A program made the translations under genes and the position numbers. Below, one piece after another: positions 25,431 to 35,135 of a stretch of DNA of 64,000 bases. Origin of the DNA: Mesorhizobium_G sp050247155 (GTDB taxonomy: Bacteria; Pseudomonadota; Alphaproteobacteria; Rhizobiales; Rhizobiaceae). Every line of letters begins with the position of its first letter. The stretch's first letter is position 1. The stretch is taken from assembly GCA_050247155.1 (NCBI GenBank), contig JBFWUS010000017.1, positions 1 through 64,000 on the forward strand, written 5' to 3'. Below the pieces are notes generated by a model that was given only the letters and a program-made list of their open reading frames with translations, did not search any database and was not told the DNA's origin.

Positions 25431-26258
25431 CTACCAGAGCGCCCCGCCGGTGATCTGTATGTTCTCCATCGTGATGCCCTTCGCCGCATCGCCGCACAGG
25501 AAGGCGACGAGTGCCGCGATTTCTCCAGGCTGGATGATGCGGCCCTGAGGGTTTTGCGCGGCGATGTCGGCCATCGCATCCGCGAGCGTGCGTTCCTTGC
25601 CCTCGCGCGCGACGACCTGGCCGACATTGCGGCGCATCAGTTCGGTCTCCACCCATGTCGGGCTCACCATGACGCAGGTGACGCCGTTCGGAGCACCCTC
25701 CAGCGCCACGCAGCGGGTAAGACCGAGCAGTCCGGACTTCGAGGCGCAATAGGCCGGGTTGTCCTTCCAGCCGACGCTGGCCGCCGTCGAGCCGATATTG
25801 ATGACCCGGCCCCATTTGCGCGCGATCATTCCCGGCAGAAGCTCTCGCGTCATGCGGAAGGCGCCGTTGAGATTGGTGTCGATGATCTTCAGCCAGAGCT
25901 CGTCGGAGTGCCCGACGACAGATTGCTCGGCGGTGGTGCCAGCCGCGTTGACAAGGATATCGGCCGGTCCGCAGACGGCTTCGGCCGCCGCAAGGAACTG
26001 CCGGATCGCGCCGGCATCGCGAACGTCGAGATGTCCTGCAAAGACTTTCGTGCCGTGCGCCGCAAGCGCGGTACGGACCGCGACGATTTCGGCCGGGTCG
26101 GGATAGGCGGCGGCATCGCCCGCCCTTCCCGCTGCCTCGCTGACATAGGAACCGACGGCTACGTTCGCGCCCTGTTTCGCCAATTCATGCGCGATCGCCA
26201 GGCCCTGCCCCGTGAGGCCTCCGGTGATGACGGCGGATCGGCGCGAAAGTTCGGGCAT
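25431..26258 (-). CDS. short-chain dehydrogenase/reductase in the acx-type operon
   Basis: This 275-residue classical SDR has the cofactor motif TGGLTGQG near residue 13, NAAGT near residue 95, catalytic Ser in 'INIGSTAAS' and YCASK with Tyr and Lys near residue 170. It starts three bases after the acxC stop, so it belongs to the operon. It could make acetone from isopropanol or convert the acetoacetate product to 3-hydroxybutyrate; both are inference from position. Confidence 0.85.
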   Translation of the reverse strand: MPELSRRSAVITGGLTGQGLAIAHELAKQGANVAVGSYVSEAAGRAGDAAAYPDPAEIVAVRTALAAHGTKVFAGHLDVRDAGAIRQFLAAAEAVCGPADILVNAAGTTAEQSVVGHSDELWLKIIDTNLNGAFRMTRELLPGMIARKWGRVINIGSTAASVGWKDNPAYCASKSGLLGLTRCVALEGAPNGVTCVMVSPTWVETELMRRNVGQVVAREGKERTLADAMADIAAQNPQGRIIQPGEIAALVAFLCGDAAKGITMENIQITGGALW

Positions 26259-26261
26259 TGA

Positions 26262-26756
26262 TCAGTCTACTGGCAGCGGCTTCCCAAGCCAGTCACGATA
26301 GAATCCTTCGAGGTCGGGTTCGAAGTCGTGCACGACAGGATAGCCGGGAGCCGCGGCCTCGACTTCATGCAGCGTGCCGCATTCCGGGCAGATGAACTCG
26401 CGGATCTCCATCCAGGCCGGGTCGGGCAGATCGCTGTTCGGGTAGATCTCGCGTAGCGCCTCTTCGGTGTCGCGCACGATGATATGCGCATTGAGCTTCC
26501 AGTTCTTGCGATAGTCGCCGAACGAATGGCCGCATTCGCATCTGGTCACACGCTCGCCGCCGCTCTGGCATATGAACAGGTGGTCGCTGACCGGCAAAAG
26601 GATCGGGTCCTTCCAGCCAACGCGGTCCTGCAGGACGGCGATGTATTTGAAGAAACGGTCGTCGTCCTTGTAGGCGCTCATGATGCGCCGCGTCTGCGGC
26701 CAGGGCAGCGTTCCCGCGACGAGATCGGCGATGACTTCCTTGCTGTAAGAGCTCAT
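26262..26756 (-). CDS. acxC: acetone carboxylase gamma-subunit-like protein
   Basis: This 164-residue protein matches the small gamma subunit of acetone carboxylase. It has a conserved start (YSKEVIADLVAGTLPWPQ) and two Cys pairs, CECG near residue 75 and CPEC near 122, that likely bind a metal. The enzyme turns acetone and bicarbonate into acetoacetate using ATP. The presence of this subunit is the best sign that the HyuA/HyuB-like pair upstream is an acetone-type carboxylase and not a hydantoinase or oxoprolinase. The start is four bases after the acxB stop. Confidence 0.85.
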   Translation of the reverse strand: MSSYSKEVIADLVAGTLPWPQTRRIMSAYKDDDRFFKYIAVLQDRVGWKDPILLPVSDHLFICQSGGERVTRCECGHSFGDYRKNWKLNAHIIVRDTEEALREIYPNSDLPDPAWMEIREFICPECGTLHEVEAAAPGYPVVHDFEPDLEGFYRDWLGKPLPVD

Positions 26757-26760
26757 TGTC

Positions 26761-28977
26761 CTACTCCACGCCGAAGGCCGCCTTGGCGTCGACCTCCCAG
26801 AAATCGGAGAAATCCTTAGTGAAGCGCGGCGACAGCTTGATCGCGCTTGCATACATCTTCTTCACTTCAGGCGCGAAGTCGGCCGCCGCGACGCGCATGC
26901 GCTCCGAAGCGATCCACTCAGACACCGGTTTTGCGCGCGCCAGCCGCCTGGCGCGCATTTCGGCGCGGTGGCGCTTGGTCGCCTCCGGATTGGCGACCGG
27001 GAACCCCTCCTCGTCCTCGTCGAGGACGATGCCGAACACACCTTCCGCCGCCTCCTTGGTGAGGAAGCCATTCTCGACATCCCAGGCGGTCTTGACCGGA
27101 TCGCGCTCAAGCACGTCGCCGTAACCGCCGCCGCCATTGTAGGAATGGGTGAAGACGTCGCCGGTCTTGTGCGGGGCGGTAATGTAGGGCCCCTCGACCG
27201 TCACGTGCTCGCCCTCCAGCCGGACTTCCAGCTCGGAGTGGTAGGGGTTGGTGCCGGTGTGATGCGCCAGCGGCGCGCCCTTCTCGGCCAGTTCGAAGAT
27301 GTTGGAGTTTCTTACGGCACGGTGCTTTTGGCAGGTCGGCGCCGGATAGCCGCCGCACATGCCGCCATTGTCGAAGACGCGCGAGGAATGTTCCGACGTG
27401 ACGAGGCGCAGATGGTCGGTCTTAGAGACGAGCCAGGTCGACAGGAAGGCGCAGCCGCCGCGATACTTGCCGGCGCCGCCGGAATTTGGGACGATCGAGC
27501 GCCCGATATAGAGCATCGGCATGTTCTGCTCCCAGATCTCGATGTTGCCCATGTCGGATTCCGGGTTCCAGCCGACATAGGCGGTGTCGAGCCCATCCTT
27601 GATGGCAAGCGCGCCCGAGCCAGCGGCGGCGCATTCGAAATGCGCCATGCCGAACAGCGTGCCGTATTGGCTCTGCCCGCCCATCTCGATCATCGGGCTG
27701 TTGACCTGCCCGACGAAGGCTTCTTCAACGAAGCCGCGGGCGATTAAGGAGCGCGCCAGCAGCCTTTGGAAGACGCCGTAGGCCGGCAGCAGCAGCGCCC
27801 AGGACGTGGCAGTCGCCACCATCTCGTTATCCGGATTGGTCCAGGTGCCATGCGGCAGCTTCAGCTCGGTCGCCATCCAGGCACCGTCATTGACGAGGCC
27901 CTCGAAGTTCATGTGCTGGGTCAATGTCACGAACATGCCGCCATCCATGCCGGCCGGCGTGCAGTTCATGGAGTGGTAGCCCCAGGGCTGCGTGCCCTCG
28001 AAGTCCATGATGATCTTGCCGTCGCTGGTGATCTCCATTTCGATCGGCATGTTGTAGAGCCAGTCGGGATCGCCGAGCGGCTGGTAACCCGGCTTGCCGG
28101 CGGTGACGTGGCCGTAGAAGGTGTGGCCGCGATAAATACCGGGCACGGTGAGCTGCCGCGTGCGAGCGAGCTGGGCGCGGCGGCCTTCCTCGATGAACTC
28201 CTTCGAGACCTGCATCCAGTAATCGAGGCCGATCTCGTCGATCAGCGCCTTCACGCTTTCGCGCATGTCGATGCAGGAGGCGACCTTGGCCTTCTCGTCC
28301 AGCACCCAGTAGATCGGCATACGGAGATTGCGCTCGCAGCGGATGACGTAGTCGCGCCGCAGCTCGTCGTTTTGGCCGACCTTCTCGGCGCAGACGAACA
28401 GGCCTTCCGTAAAACGTTCCTGCGCCAGCGCCACGTCGCCGCCAGGCGTGATGCCGCCGGCTTCCAGCTCGTGGCAGACGGCGCCTGCCCAGCCGACCAG
28501 CTTGCCGGAATGGAAGATCGGCACGACGTCCATCACGTCGGGCACCTGCACCGTGCCGATGAAGGCGTCGTTGTTGGCGAAGATATCGCCGTCATAGATG
28601 CCGGGATTCTCCTCGTAGCCGTTCCTGATCATCCATTTGATGAAGCGACTCATCGTGTGGACATGCACCATGATGCCGTTCGACAGCGCGATTGCATCGC
28701 CTTCGGGCGTGTAGATCGCGACGACCATCTCGCCGACTTCTCGAACGCCCGGCGAGGCCGAGATACGGCGCGCCATCTCGCGCGCCGAGACGCAATAGGC
28801 GCGCAGCTTGGTGTGCAGCGTCTCGAACTTCAGCGGGTCCTGGTTGCGCAGGTGGAGCTCTGCGATGCCGTCGTAGCAGCCGGTCTCTTCCATCAGCCGC
28901 TCGGATTCGATCAGGCGCTCGCAGAGGCGAAGGGCGGAAGCAGGTTTGTCCAGCATGGCGTTCGCCCTCTCAAGCAT
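26761..28977 (-). CDS. acxB: acetone carboxylase alpha-subunit-like (HyuB family)
   Basis: This 738-residue protein belongs to the hydantoinase B/oxoprolinase family. Landmarks include 'CYDGIAELHLRNQDPLKFETL', 'DGDIFANNDAFIGTVQVPDV', 'AVCHELEAGGITPGG' and 'YNGGGGYGDVLERDP', with acidic and His residues expected for metal binding. In acetone carboxylase this subunit carries the carboxylation site with manganese. ATG 28977 overlaps the acxA stop by eight bases, indicating coupled translation; 28956 is an alternative. The length is close to known alpha subunits. Confidence 0.85.
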   Translation of the reverse strand: MLERANAMLDKPASALRLCERLIESERLMEETGCYDGIAELHLRNQDPLKFETLHTKLRAYCVSAREMARRISASPGVREVGEMVVAIYTPEGDAIALSNGIMVHVHTMSRFIKWMIRNGYEENPGIYDGDIFANNDAFIGTVQVPDVMDVVPIFHSGKLVGWAGAVCHELEAGGITPGGDVALAQERFTEGLFVCAEKVGQNDELRRDYVIRCERNLRMPIYWVLDEKAKVASCIDMRESVKALIDEIGLDYWMQVSKEFIEEGRRAQLARTRQLTVPGIYRGHTFYGHVTAGKPGYQPLGDPDWLYNMPIEMEITSDGKIIMDFEGTQPWGYHSMNCTPAGMDGGMFVTLTQHMNFEGLVNDGAWMATELKLPHGTWTNPDNEMVATATSWALLLPAYGVFQRLLARSLIARGFVEEAFVGQVNSPMIEMGGQSQYGTLFGMAHFECAAAGSGALAIKDGLDTAYVGWNPESDMGNIEIWEQNMPMLYIGRSIVPNSGGAGKYRGGCAFLSTWLVSKTDHLRLVTSEHSSRVFDNGGMCGGYPAPTCQKHRAVRNSNIFELAEKGAPLAHHTGTNPYHSELEVRLEGEHVTVEGPYITAPHKTGDVFTHSYNGGGGYGDVLERDPVKTAWDVENGFLTKEAAEGVFGIVLDEDEEGFPVANPEATKRHRAEMRARRLARAKPVSEWIASERMRVAAADFAPEVKKMYASAIKLSPRFTKDFSDFWEVDAKAAFGVE

Positions 28978-31111
28978 GGGAATAGTGGAGCAGCGTCCAT
29001 TCGTCGATGAAGACGCGGTCCTGCGGATGAACAACGAGTGTCGTCGCGGGATGTTCAATGATGGCCGGGCCAGTCACCTCGTGTCCGGGCTGCAACAAGT
29101 CCATCTCGTAGAGATCGGCATTGTGCCAGCGCCCGCCGATATAGGCCTCGCGCACGCCCTTGCGCGCCGGCGACGGATCGGGCTTGCCGAGCGGCCGCTT
29201 GACGAGGATTGGCTTCACCTTGTCGGCAGTTGCAATCAGGCCGAGCTCGGTGATCGAGAAGCCGGCCTCGCCATAGCGCGAGACGCGATGGTTGACCTTG
29301 GCGTAGACCGCCTCGAACTCGGCGATCACCTTGCGCATATCTTCGGCCGAGCCGATCGCGGAAAGCGGCGCCATCACCTCAACATCCTCGAGTTGCCCCG
29401 TGTAGCGCATCATCAGGAACGGCACGGTCTTGATCTTGTCGCGTGCGTGGCCGTCGGCGATCATCTCGTCGACTGCCGCCTTGGTCAGCTCGTCCCAGAC
29501 GACCGTCACCCGCTCTCCGAAACCCTTCAGCGCGGCATCAGAAGCACGGGCCGGAATGTCGATCTGCGTCGACAGCGAATGCCGGCGCATGAAGTCGGCC
29601 GTCGTGCAGCCAAAGGCCGAAAAGGCCGCGGCGAACTGGAAGGTGACGATGTCCTTGAAGCCGATGCCGCGCGAGCAGCCGGCGAGGTGCAGCGGACCCG
29701 AGCCGCCATAGGACAGCAGCGTGAATTCCGACGGGTGGATGCCCTGGCCGGAGATGACACGGCGCAATGCATTGTTCGCGTCGGCCTCCAGCATGTCGAT
29801 CATGCCCTCCGCGGCTTCTTCGACACCCACGCCGAGCACCCGGGCGCATTTCTCCTCGAAAGCCTTTCTTGCCTTCTCGACCTGCAGCACGACCTTGCCG
29901 CCTAGAAAATAATGCGGGTTCAGCCGGCCGAGGATGGCGTCGCAATCGGCGATCGTCGGCTCCGTTCCACCCTTGGCGAAGCAGATCGGACCGGGGTCGG
30001 AACCAGCGCTTTCCGGCCCGAGGGAAACTTTGCGGGTCAGCGGGTCGACTTTCAGGATCATGCCGGCGCCGGCGCCGATCGTGTCGAGATGCAGGGTCGG
30101 CACGTTGAGCTTGAAGCGGTCCATCAGCGGTTCGTTCTCGATCCGTGTCTGACCACGGGTGATGACCCCCATGTCGAAAGAAGTGCCGCCCATGTCCGAG
30201 CAGATCAGCGAGTCATTACCGATCAACTTGCCGACATAGGCGGCGCCCAGGATGCCACCGATCGGCCCGGAGATCATCGTCTCGTGCAGGCGCGGATGAT
30301 TGATGGAGGTGAGGCCACCGAAGGAGAGCAGCGTCTGCACGCCATACTTGAAGCCGTATTTCTTGGAGACGTCCTCGATGCCCTTGAGCTGCTTGCGTCC
30401 GCGCGAGGTTGCATAGGCTTCGATCAGCACAGAGTTCAGCCGCGACTGCTCGCGGATGACCGGTCGAACCTCGTGGCTGGTGTAGACGAGGATGTCGGCG
30501 CCGGCGGCGGCAATCTCCTCGCGGCAGATTTCGGCGATGCGCTTCTCATGCCCCGGATTGACATGCGAAAAAACGGTCATGATGCAGATCGCCTCGACCT
30601 TATCGGCGATCAGCTTCTTCGCGGCGGCATGCACCTCGTGCTCGTAGAGCGGCAGAATGACGTCGCCGAACTGGTCTATGCGTTCGGTGACGCCATGGGT
30701 GCGGCGACGCGGCACCAGCGGATCAGGGTGATGATGGGTCACCGCGTGCAGGCGGTCGGCATAGGAATAGTCGGCCCAGGCCTGCAGGCCGCGGCCCATC
30801 AGGATCATGTCCTCGAGGCCCTTGGTGGTGATCAGGCCGAGCTTGCGGCCGGTGCGCGACAACAGCGTGTTGAGCATGCCGGTACCGGAATAGAGCACCA
30901 CGTTGACGCCGGAGAACAGGCTCTCCAAGGAGACGCCCCAGGCATCGGCCGCGTCCTCGGCCGACGCAAGGAAACCTTCAGCCTCGTTCTTCGGCGTCGT
31001 CGCCGATTTGCCGATCTTGAAGTGACCGTCCTGATCGACAAGGATCGTGTCGGTCATGGTGCCGCCGGCGTCGATGCCGATGACGATGGGATTTGTCGTG
31101 ATCTGGTCCAC
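28970..31111 (-). CDS. acxA: acetone carboxylase beta-subunit-like (HyuA family)
   Basis: This protein of about 713 residues is a HyuA/hydantoinase A-type ATPase with 'VIGIDAGGTMTDTILVD' at its N-terminus and 'SDMGGTSFDMGVITRG' near residue 320, the two phosphate-binding regions of the acetate/hexokinase-like fold. It activates the ketone and bicarbonate with ATP. I prefer GTG 31111, which has GGGAAG just upstream; an ATG at 31171 adds 20 variable residues with no ribosome-binding site. It is the first gene of the leftward operon A-B-C and faces a LuxR-type regulator. Confidence 0.84.
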   Translation of the reverse strand: MDQITTNPIVIGIDAGGTMTDTILVDQDGHFKIGKSATTPKNEAEGFLASAEDAADAWGVSLESLFSGVNVVLYSGTGMLNTLLSRTGRKLGLITTKGLEDMILMGRGLQAWADYSYADRLHAVTHHHPDPLVPRRRTHGVTERIDQFGDVILPLYEHEVHAAAKKLIADKVEAICIMTVFSHVNPGHEKRIAEICREEIAAAGADILVYTSHEVRPVIREQSRLNSVLIEAYATSRGRKQLKGIEDVSKKYGFKYGVQTLLSFGGLTSINHPRLHETMISGPIGGILGAAYVGKLIGNDSLICSDMGGTSFDMGVITRGQTRIENEPLMDRFKLNVPTLHLDTIGAGAGMILKVDPLTRKVSLGPESAGSDPGPICFAKGGTEPTIADCDAILGRLNPHYFLGGKVVLQVEKARKAFEEKCARVLGVGVEEAAEGMIDMLEADANNALRRVISGQGIHPSEFTLLSYGGSGPLHLAGCSRGIGFKDIVTFQFAAAFSAFGCTTADFMRRHSLSTQIDIPARASDAALKGFGERVTVVWDELTKAAVDEMIADGHARDKIKTVPFLMMRYTGQLEDVEVMAPLSAIGSAEDMRKVIAEFEAVYAKVNHRVSRYGEAGFSITELGLIATADKVKPILVKRPLGKPDPSPARKGVREAYIGGRWHNADLYEMDLLQPGHEVTGPAIIEHPATTLVVHPQDRVFIDEWTLLHYSHA

Positions 31112-31221
31112 AGGTCGCTTCCCTTGCCGAGAATGACCAGAGGCTAGATTCCTCGGGGCGGATCGCGCCATATGCCTAAAGACACAATGACGGCGCGCCG
31201 GCCGATCGCCGAGAAGGGATT

Positions 31222-31995
31222 ATGCCGATGGGGACAATCTGGGAGCCGCTCGCCAAGGCGATCGCGGCCACCGGCACCGACGACCATGTCGACCGCCTGA
31301 TCGACCTGATCGGCGCGGACATTTCGCACGATCTTGTCACGGTCACGCGTTATTCCGCTACGAAGGTTCCGGAGTTCGTCAAGCACCGGCGCTTCTCGGA
31401 CGAGATGGTGAGACGTTATCTCGACAACTACCATGTCTTCGATCCCTTCTATGCCTCCTGGCGGCGCGAGCGCCGCCTCGGCGTCATGCCGCTCAAGGGA
31501 CTTGCCGACGAAGAGGCGAGGCGCGGCCAGTACATAGCCGGCTTCCTTGCGCAGTCGGAGATCTGCGACGAGGTCGGCATCATGCTAGCCGATGGCGGCG
31601 ACTGGTGCCTCAGCATCTTCCTCGACCGCTCGACAGTATCGTTCAGGGACAGCGAGATTGCGCTGCTCAATCAGCGATTGCCCGTGTTCGAGGCGTTGCA
31701 TGCGCTGGACATCAAGGCGCGTGGCAGCGACTTTTCCCGCACGTCGGCACCGACCGTTCCCGGAGCCACACCGCAGCAAACGCCGAGCATTCCGCCGGAT
31801 CTTTGGCCCAATCTTTCTTCGCGCGAACGCGAACTCGTACAACTTATCCTCGCCGGACATCCAACCGCCAACATCGCCGAGCGGCTAGGCATTACGGTTG
31901 GAACGGTGAAGAACCATCGCCGCCGCATCTACGAGAAACTCGACATCACCACCGAGCGGGAGCTATTTGTGCAGTTTTTCCAGCACAGAGTATAG
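31222..31995 (+). CDS. LuxR-type transcriptional regulator, divergent from acx-type operon
   Basis: This 257-residue protein ends in a LuxR/GerE helix-turn-helix (residues about 195-250; SSRERELVQLILAGHPTANIA and GITVGTVKNHRRRIYEKL). The N-terminal 180 residues resemble no domain I recognise with certainty. GAGAAGGGA precedes the ATG with good spacing. It is transcribed away from acxA with about 110 bases between start codons, so it most likely controls that operon. Known acx operons are usually driven by sigma-54 activators (AcxR), so a LuxR-type regulator is noteworthy. Confidence 0.82.
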   Translation: MPMGTIWEPLAKAIAATGTDDHVDRLIDLIGADISHDLVTVTRYSATKVPEFVKHRRFSDEMVRRYLDNYHVFDPFYASWRRERRLGVMPLKGLADEEARRGQYIAGFLAQSEICDEVGIMLADGGDWCLSIFLDRSTVSFRDSEIALLNQRLPVFEALHALDIKARGSDFSRTSAPTVPGATPQQTPSIPPDLWPNLSSRERELVQLILAGHPTANIAERLGITVGTVKNHRRRIYEKLDITTERELFVQFFQHRV

Positions 31996-32264
31996 CGTTC
32001 GATTCACGGTCTAAAGGCGGATTAGTTGGAGCGCCCTTCTGCCTGAATGAACTGCTTGATGCGATACCGGGAATATTGGCTCCTGTCGGCCGGATCGACC
32101 ATGAAATGCAGCAGGATTCGATTACCTCAGGTATCGGAAATCGTCTTGAAGTCGATCGTGGGCTCAGCGGACCCGCACAAGGCCACGCCCAAGCACGAAC
32201 GCGTAGACCAAACCATCGGCCGTGACCTCGACCAGACCGACCAACGCTGTGGACAATCTCCCAG

Positions 32265-33170
32265 TTGTTTCGGGGCTCTGTGGGAATCTCTGCAATAATA
32301 CCCGCCAACCTGCTGGTGGTCCTCGACGCCCTGCTGGACGAAGCCCATGTAAGCCGCGCTGCAGATCGGCTTAGCCTGTCGCAGCCTGCCGCCTCGGCGG
32401 CGCTGCAACGCTGCCGGCATCTGTTCCGGGACGAGTTGCTCGAGCGCGGTCGGGGAACCATGTATCTGACGCCGAAGGCCAAGGCGCTGCGCGCGTCGTT
32501 GAAATCGCTACTGGCCGGCGTGACCGATCTGGTCGATCCGCCCGAAGTGCCGCTCGCGGAAATCCGCCAGAAGCTGAGCATCACCACGGCCGACTATCCA
32601 GCTTTGTTGATCATCCCGCCGCTGCAGCGGGAATTGCAGCGCTCCGCGCCTGGGATCGATCTGGTGATCCTGCCCTGGCACGGTGCCGACGCGGCTCGCA
32701 CGGCACTGGCCGACGGCGGCACCGATCTCGCGATCTCAATGCTTCCCCCGGCCGAGGACGACCTGCACCGCGAGGAGCTTTTTGTCGAGCACTATCTGGT
32801 CGCCATGCGCGCCGGCCATCCCGGCGCGAAAGCCTTCGACCTCGACACCTGGCTCGCCTATCCGCACATCCTCGTCTCCGGGCGCGGCGACACGCGCACG
32901 CCGATCGATGACGAGTTGGCAAGTCGCGGCCTGTCCCGGCGCATCGGCCTTGTCGTGCCGACTTTCCAGATGGTGCCCGGCCTAGTTCTGGGCTCGGACA
33001 TGATCGCCCTGCTGCCGTCGCGCGTCCTACCCGACTTCGAGGGGCTCGTGTCTTTCCCGCCGCCGGTTCCCGTGTCCGGATTTCCACTGCATCTCGCCTG
33101 GCATCGCCGGCGCGCCAAGGATGCCGCGCTCCAGCACGTTGCCGGCGTCCTCAGCCGAGTGTTGCGCTGA
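32265..33170 (+). CDS. LysR-family transcriptional regulator
   Basis: This protein of about 300 residues has a LysR-type N-terminal helix-turn-helix (VSRAADRLSLSQPAASAALQRCR, residues about 29-51) and an effector domain. No ATG is available: the frame opens with TTG at 32265, and GTG at 32280 is an alternative, so the start is uncertain and the gene may have lost its original one. The 270 bases upstream have no recognisable gene. Target unknown; no divergent partner is left. Confidence 0.72.
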   Translation: MFRGSVGISAIIPANLLVVLDALLDEAHVSRAADRLSLSQPAASAALQRCRHLFRDELLERGRGTMYLTPKAKALRASLKSLLAGVTDLVDPPEVPLAEIRQKLSITTADYPALLIIPPLQRELQRSAPGIDLVILPWHGADAARTALADGGTDLAISMLPPAEDDLHREELFVEHYLVAMRAGHPGAKAFDLDTWLAYPHILVSGRGDTRTPIDDELASRGLSRRIGLVVPTFQMVPGLVLGSDMIALLPSRVLPDFEGLVSFPPPVPVSGFPLHLAWHRRRAKDAALQHVAGVLSRVLR

Positions 33171-33315
33171 AGTGTCCCGATGGCGGCAAGGACTTTTCGG
33201 GGAGCGCCGCATTTCGGTGTCGCTGCCGGTTGCGACGGCCTGAGTGCGGAGATCGCGCCAGCGTCACGGTGATCAGTGGCGGGATCGCCTGGGTTATCGC
33301 CATCGCCCGGAATGG

Positions 33316-33590
33316 GTTTGACGATTCACTAGGCCAAAGGCCAGGAATGGCGAGCCGTGTTCGTGCTCAACACCGTTGACGGCTGCATACCGTCCGACCT
33401 CGGCGTTGGAACAAGCGATGACATTGAGAAGGAACGCCGGTTGCTTTGTGTCGCTATGACACAGGCAGCCAAGGACAGCCTGTCGCCTGGTCGTGCCGCA
33501 GCGGTTTCACGCATGGTCAGTCCGCCTCAAGCGATCGCCATGTCTATACCTCGCGCACGCGCCTCATTCCACAATCGATGTTCTCAGTCG
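33316..33590 (+). pseudogene. C-terminal remnant of a UvrD-type helicase
   Basis: Motif V-VI region of a superfamily-1 helicase is legible: 'TIH', an amber codon at 33330-33332, 'AKGQEWRAVFVLNTVDGCIP', then 'EKERRLLCVAMTQA' and, after a frameshift near 33495, 'GFTHGQSA..DRHVYTSRTRLIP'. The order matches UvrD/PcrA-like proteins of alphaproteobacteria. At least one stop and one frameshift are present, and the front three quarters are missing. The rest of 33171-33719 shows nothing else I can support. Confidence 0.75.
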
Positions 33591-33719
33591 CGCATCGACA
33601 TCTACGCGAGCCCATTTCGGCCCACGCCGATAGAAGGCATCGAAAGAGATAACGACCCAATCTGTGGTTTTGAGTAGGTTCGAATGCAGTCCGGAATGCA
33701 TCATGTGATCGAGACCATG

Positions 33720-35072
33720 TTATGAGCCAGCTTCGGCCTTCGGCGGAGATTCGAGCTGAAGCGCGATCTCCTTCCACCGGTTGGCGAAGGTGCCGTAGGC
33801 GGTCTTGATGTCGACACCGACGGGCAGTTCCGGGCACTCGTTCTCGCCATTGCTGCCCCAGTTGACCCAGCCGGACTGGCGGCGCTGGACAATCTGGAAG
33901 GCGCCGGAGGGTTTCGAGGTCCACCAGATCATCGCCCTGCCGCTTTGCTCGTGATATTCGACAGTCTTGTCGGCGGGTCCCGGGAAGATGGTTTCGTGGG
34001 GCATGGCGGAAACGTCGACGGGTTGGTCCGTGAGTATCCATGGCCGGTCACCGAGATCGGCCTTCACATGGGCACTGGCGCGCACCTTCGCCAACCGCTC
34101 GCGCAGCTCGGCCTCGCCGAGCACGCCCTCCCAGGCGCAGAAAAGCCGCCAGTAAAGGTCCCAATGAGCGGATTCGATGTCCGACAGATGGGAGCGGAAT
34201 TCCTCGAACTTCTGGCTCTGGTTCGCCGAATTGGCCACGGTGTCGGCGACCATATCGACGAGTTCGCCCGCATAGGGATCCCCTGCCCGGTAACGCGTAC
34301 CGCCAAAAGCCGCGAAGCGGTCGAAGACCAGTTCGCCCTTGCCGCCTTCGAACTCGTCGCCCACGGTGATCTTGTTCGTCACGGAGCGGCCATTGATCAC
34401 CGTCTGGAAAGAGTCGACGGTATAGCAGCGCTGGAAGTAAGGCGTACGATAGGTGAATTTCCAGTCGATGGCAAAGTGCTTGCCCTTCAGCTCCTCCAGC
34501 AGGCCGTCCGGGATGACGCCGTGCATGCGGTAGTGATGCAGGACGGGTCCGCGCTCGATCGTTTCGATCCGCACCTTGGTGTGTTCCGGGGGATTGATTA
34601 GCCCGTTCTCCGGCGTGAAGAACGGACCGTAGAAGCCGCCGATGGCGTTGTTGCCGGAGGGCAGCAGTTCGACGCCGTCGGCCAAGGCCTTGAAATGCCG
34701 GATGCCCCATTTCGACGAGCCGAGGCCCCGGGCGGTACCCGAGCAGAGTTCTAGATCGAATGCGCCGGTATCGAGGCGCGCGAAGCAATCCGCCTCGCGC
34801 CCTTCGAGCGTGGCGATGCCGGATGGCGTTTCGGACGAGCCGAGCGGCGCCTCCAACGTCAAGCGGCAAGACCCGGCAAAGCTGACGCAGGCAATGAAGC
34901 GAGTCTCACCGCTAGCGGCGCCATTTCGAAGGCGCTGGCAGAGTACCCGGTTACCGTCTTCGTCACGCGCCCACCACAGCGGCTCGCTGAAGTCCGCCTT
35001 GACCGAGAACTCGACAGGCTCATGATCGCGCACGCCCTCGAGCGGATCGGTAATCAGGATGGAATGGGCCAT
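33720..35072 (-). CDS. conserved-looking protein of unknown function in a sugar ABC operon
   Basis: This 450-residue protein has no signal peptide and no family I recognise. It is rich in aromatic residues and beta-like segments ('WARDEDGNRVLCQRL', 'SSKWGIRHFKALADGVELL', 'GNNAIGGFYGPFFTPENG', 'FAIDWKFTYRTPYFQRCY'). That composition suggests a sugar-binding or carbohydrate-active beta-sandwich enzyme. It is the last gene of the ribose-type ABC operon, 63 bases after the permease stop. Its place suggests first processing of the imported ligand in the cytoplasm. Function is not assigned. Confidence 0.75.
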   Translation of the reverse strand: MAHSILITDPLEGVRDHEPVEFSVKADFSEPLWWARDEDGNRVLCQRLRNGAASGETRFIACVSFAGSCRLTLEAPLGSSETPSGIATLEGREADCFARLDTGAFDLELCSGTARGLGSSKWGIRHFKALADGVELLPSGNNAIGGFYGPFFTPENGLINPPEHTKVRIETIERGPVLHHYRMHGVIPDGLLEELKGKHFAIDWKFTYRTPYFQRCYTVDSFQTVINGRSVTNKITVGDEFEGGKGELVFDRFAAFGGTRYRAGDPYAGELVDMVADTVANSANQSQKFEEFRSHLSDIESAHWDLYWRLFCAWEGVLGEAELRERLAKVRASAHVKADLGDRPWILTDQPVDVSAMPHETIFPGPADKTVEYHEQSGRAMIWWTSKPSGAFQIVQRRQSGWVNWGSNGENECPELPVGVDIKTAYGTFANRWKEIALQLESPPKAEAGS

Positions 35073-35135
35073 GTGAATATCTCCGGGAGAGGATCGGGAA
35101 GGAGGCCCGCCCGCGAGGTGGCAGGCCGGAAGGGG

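Noticed and set aside
31996..32264. Possible gene fragment upstream of the LysR gene
   Set aside because: Several short frames on both strands have no recognisable motif and contain stops; I could not support any family.
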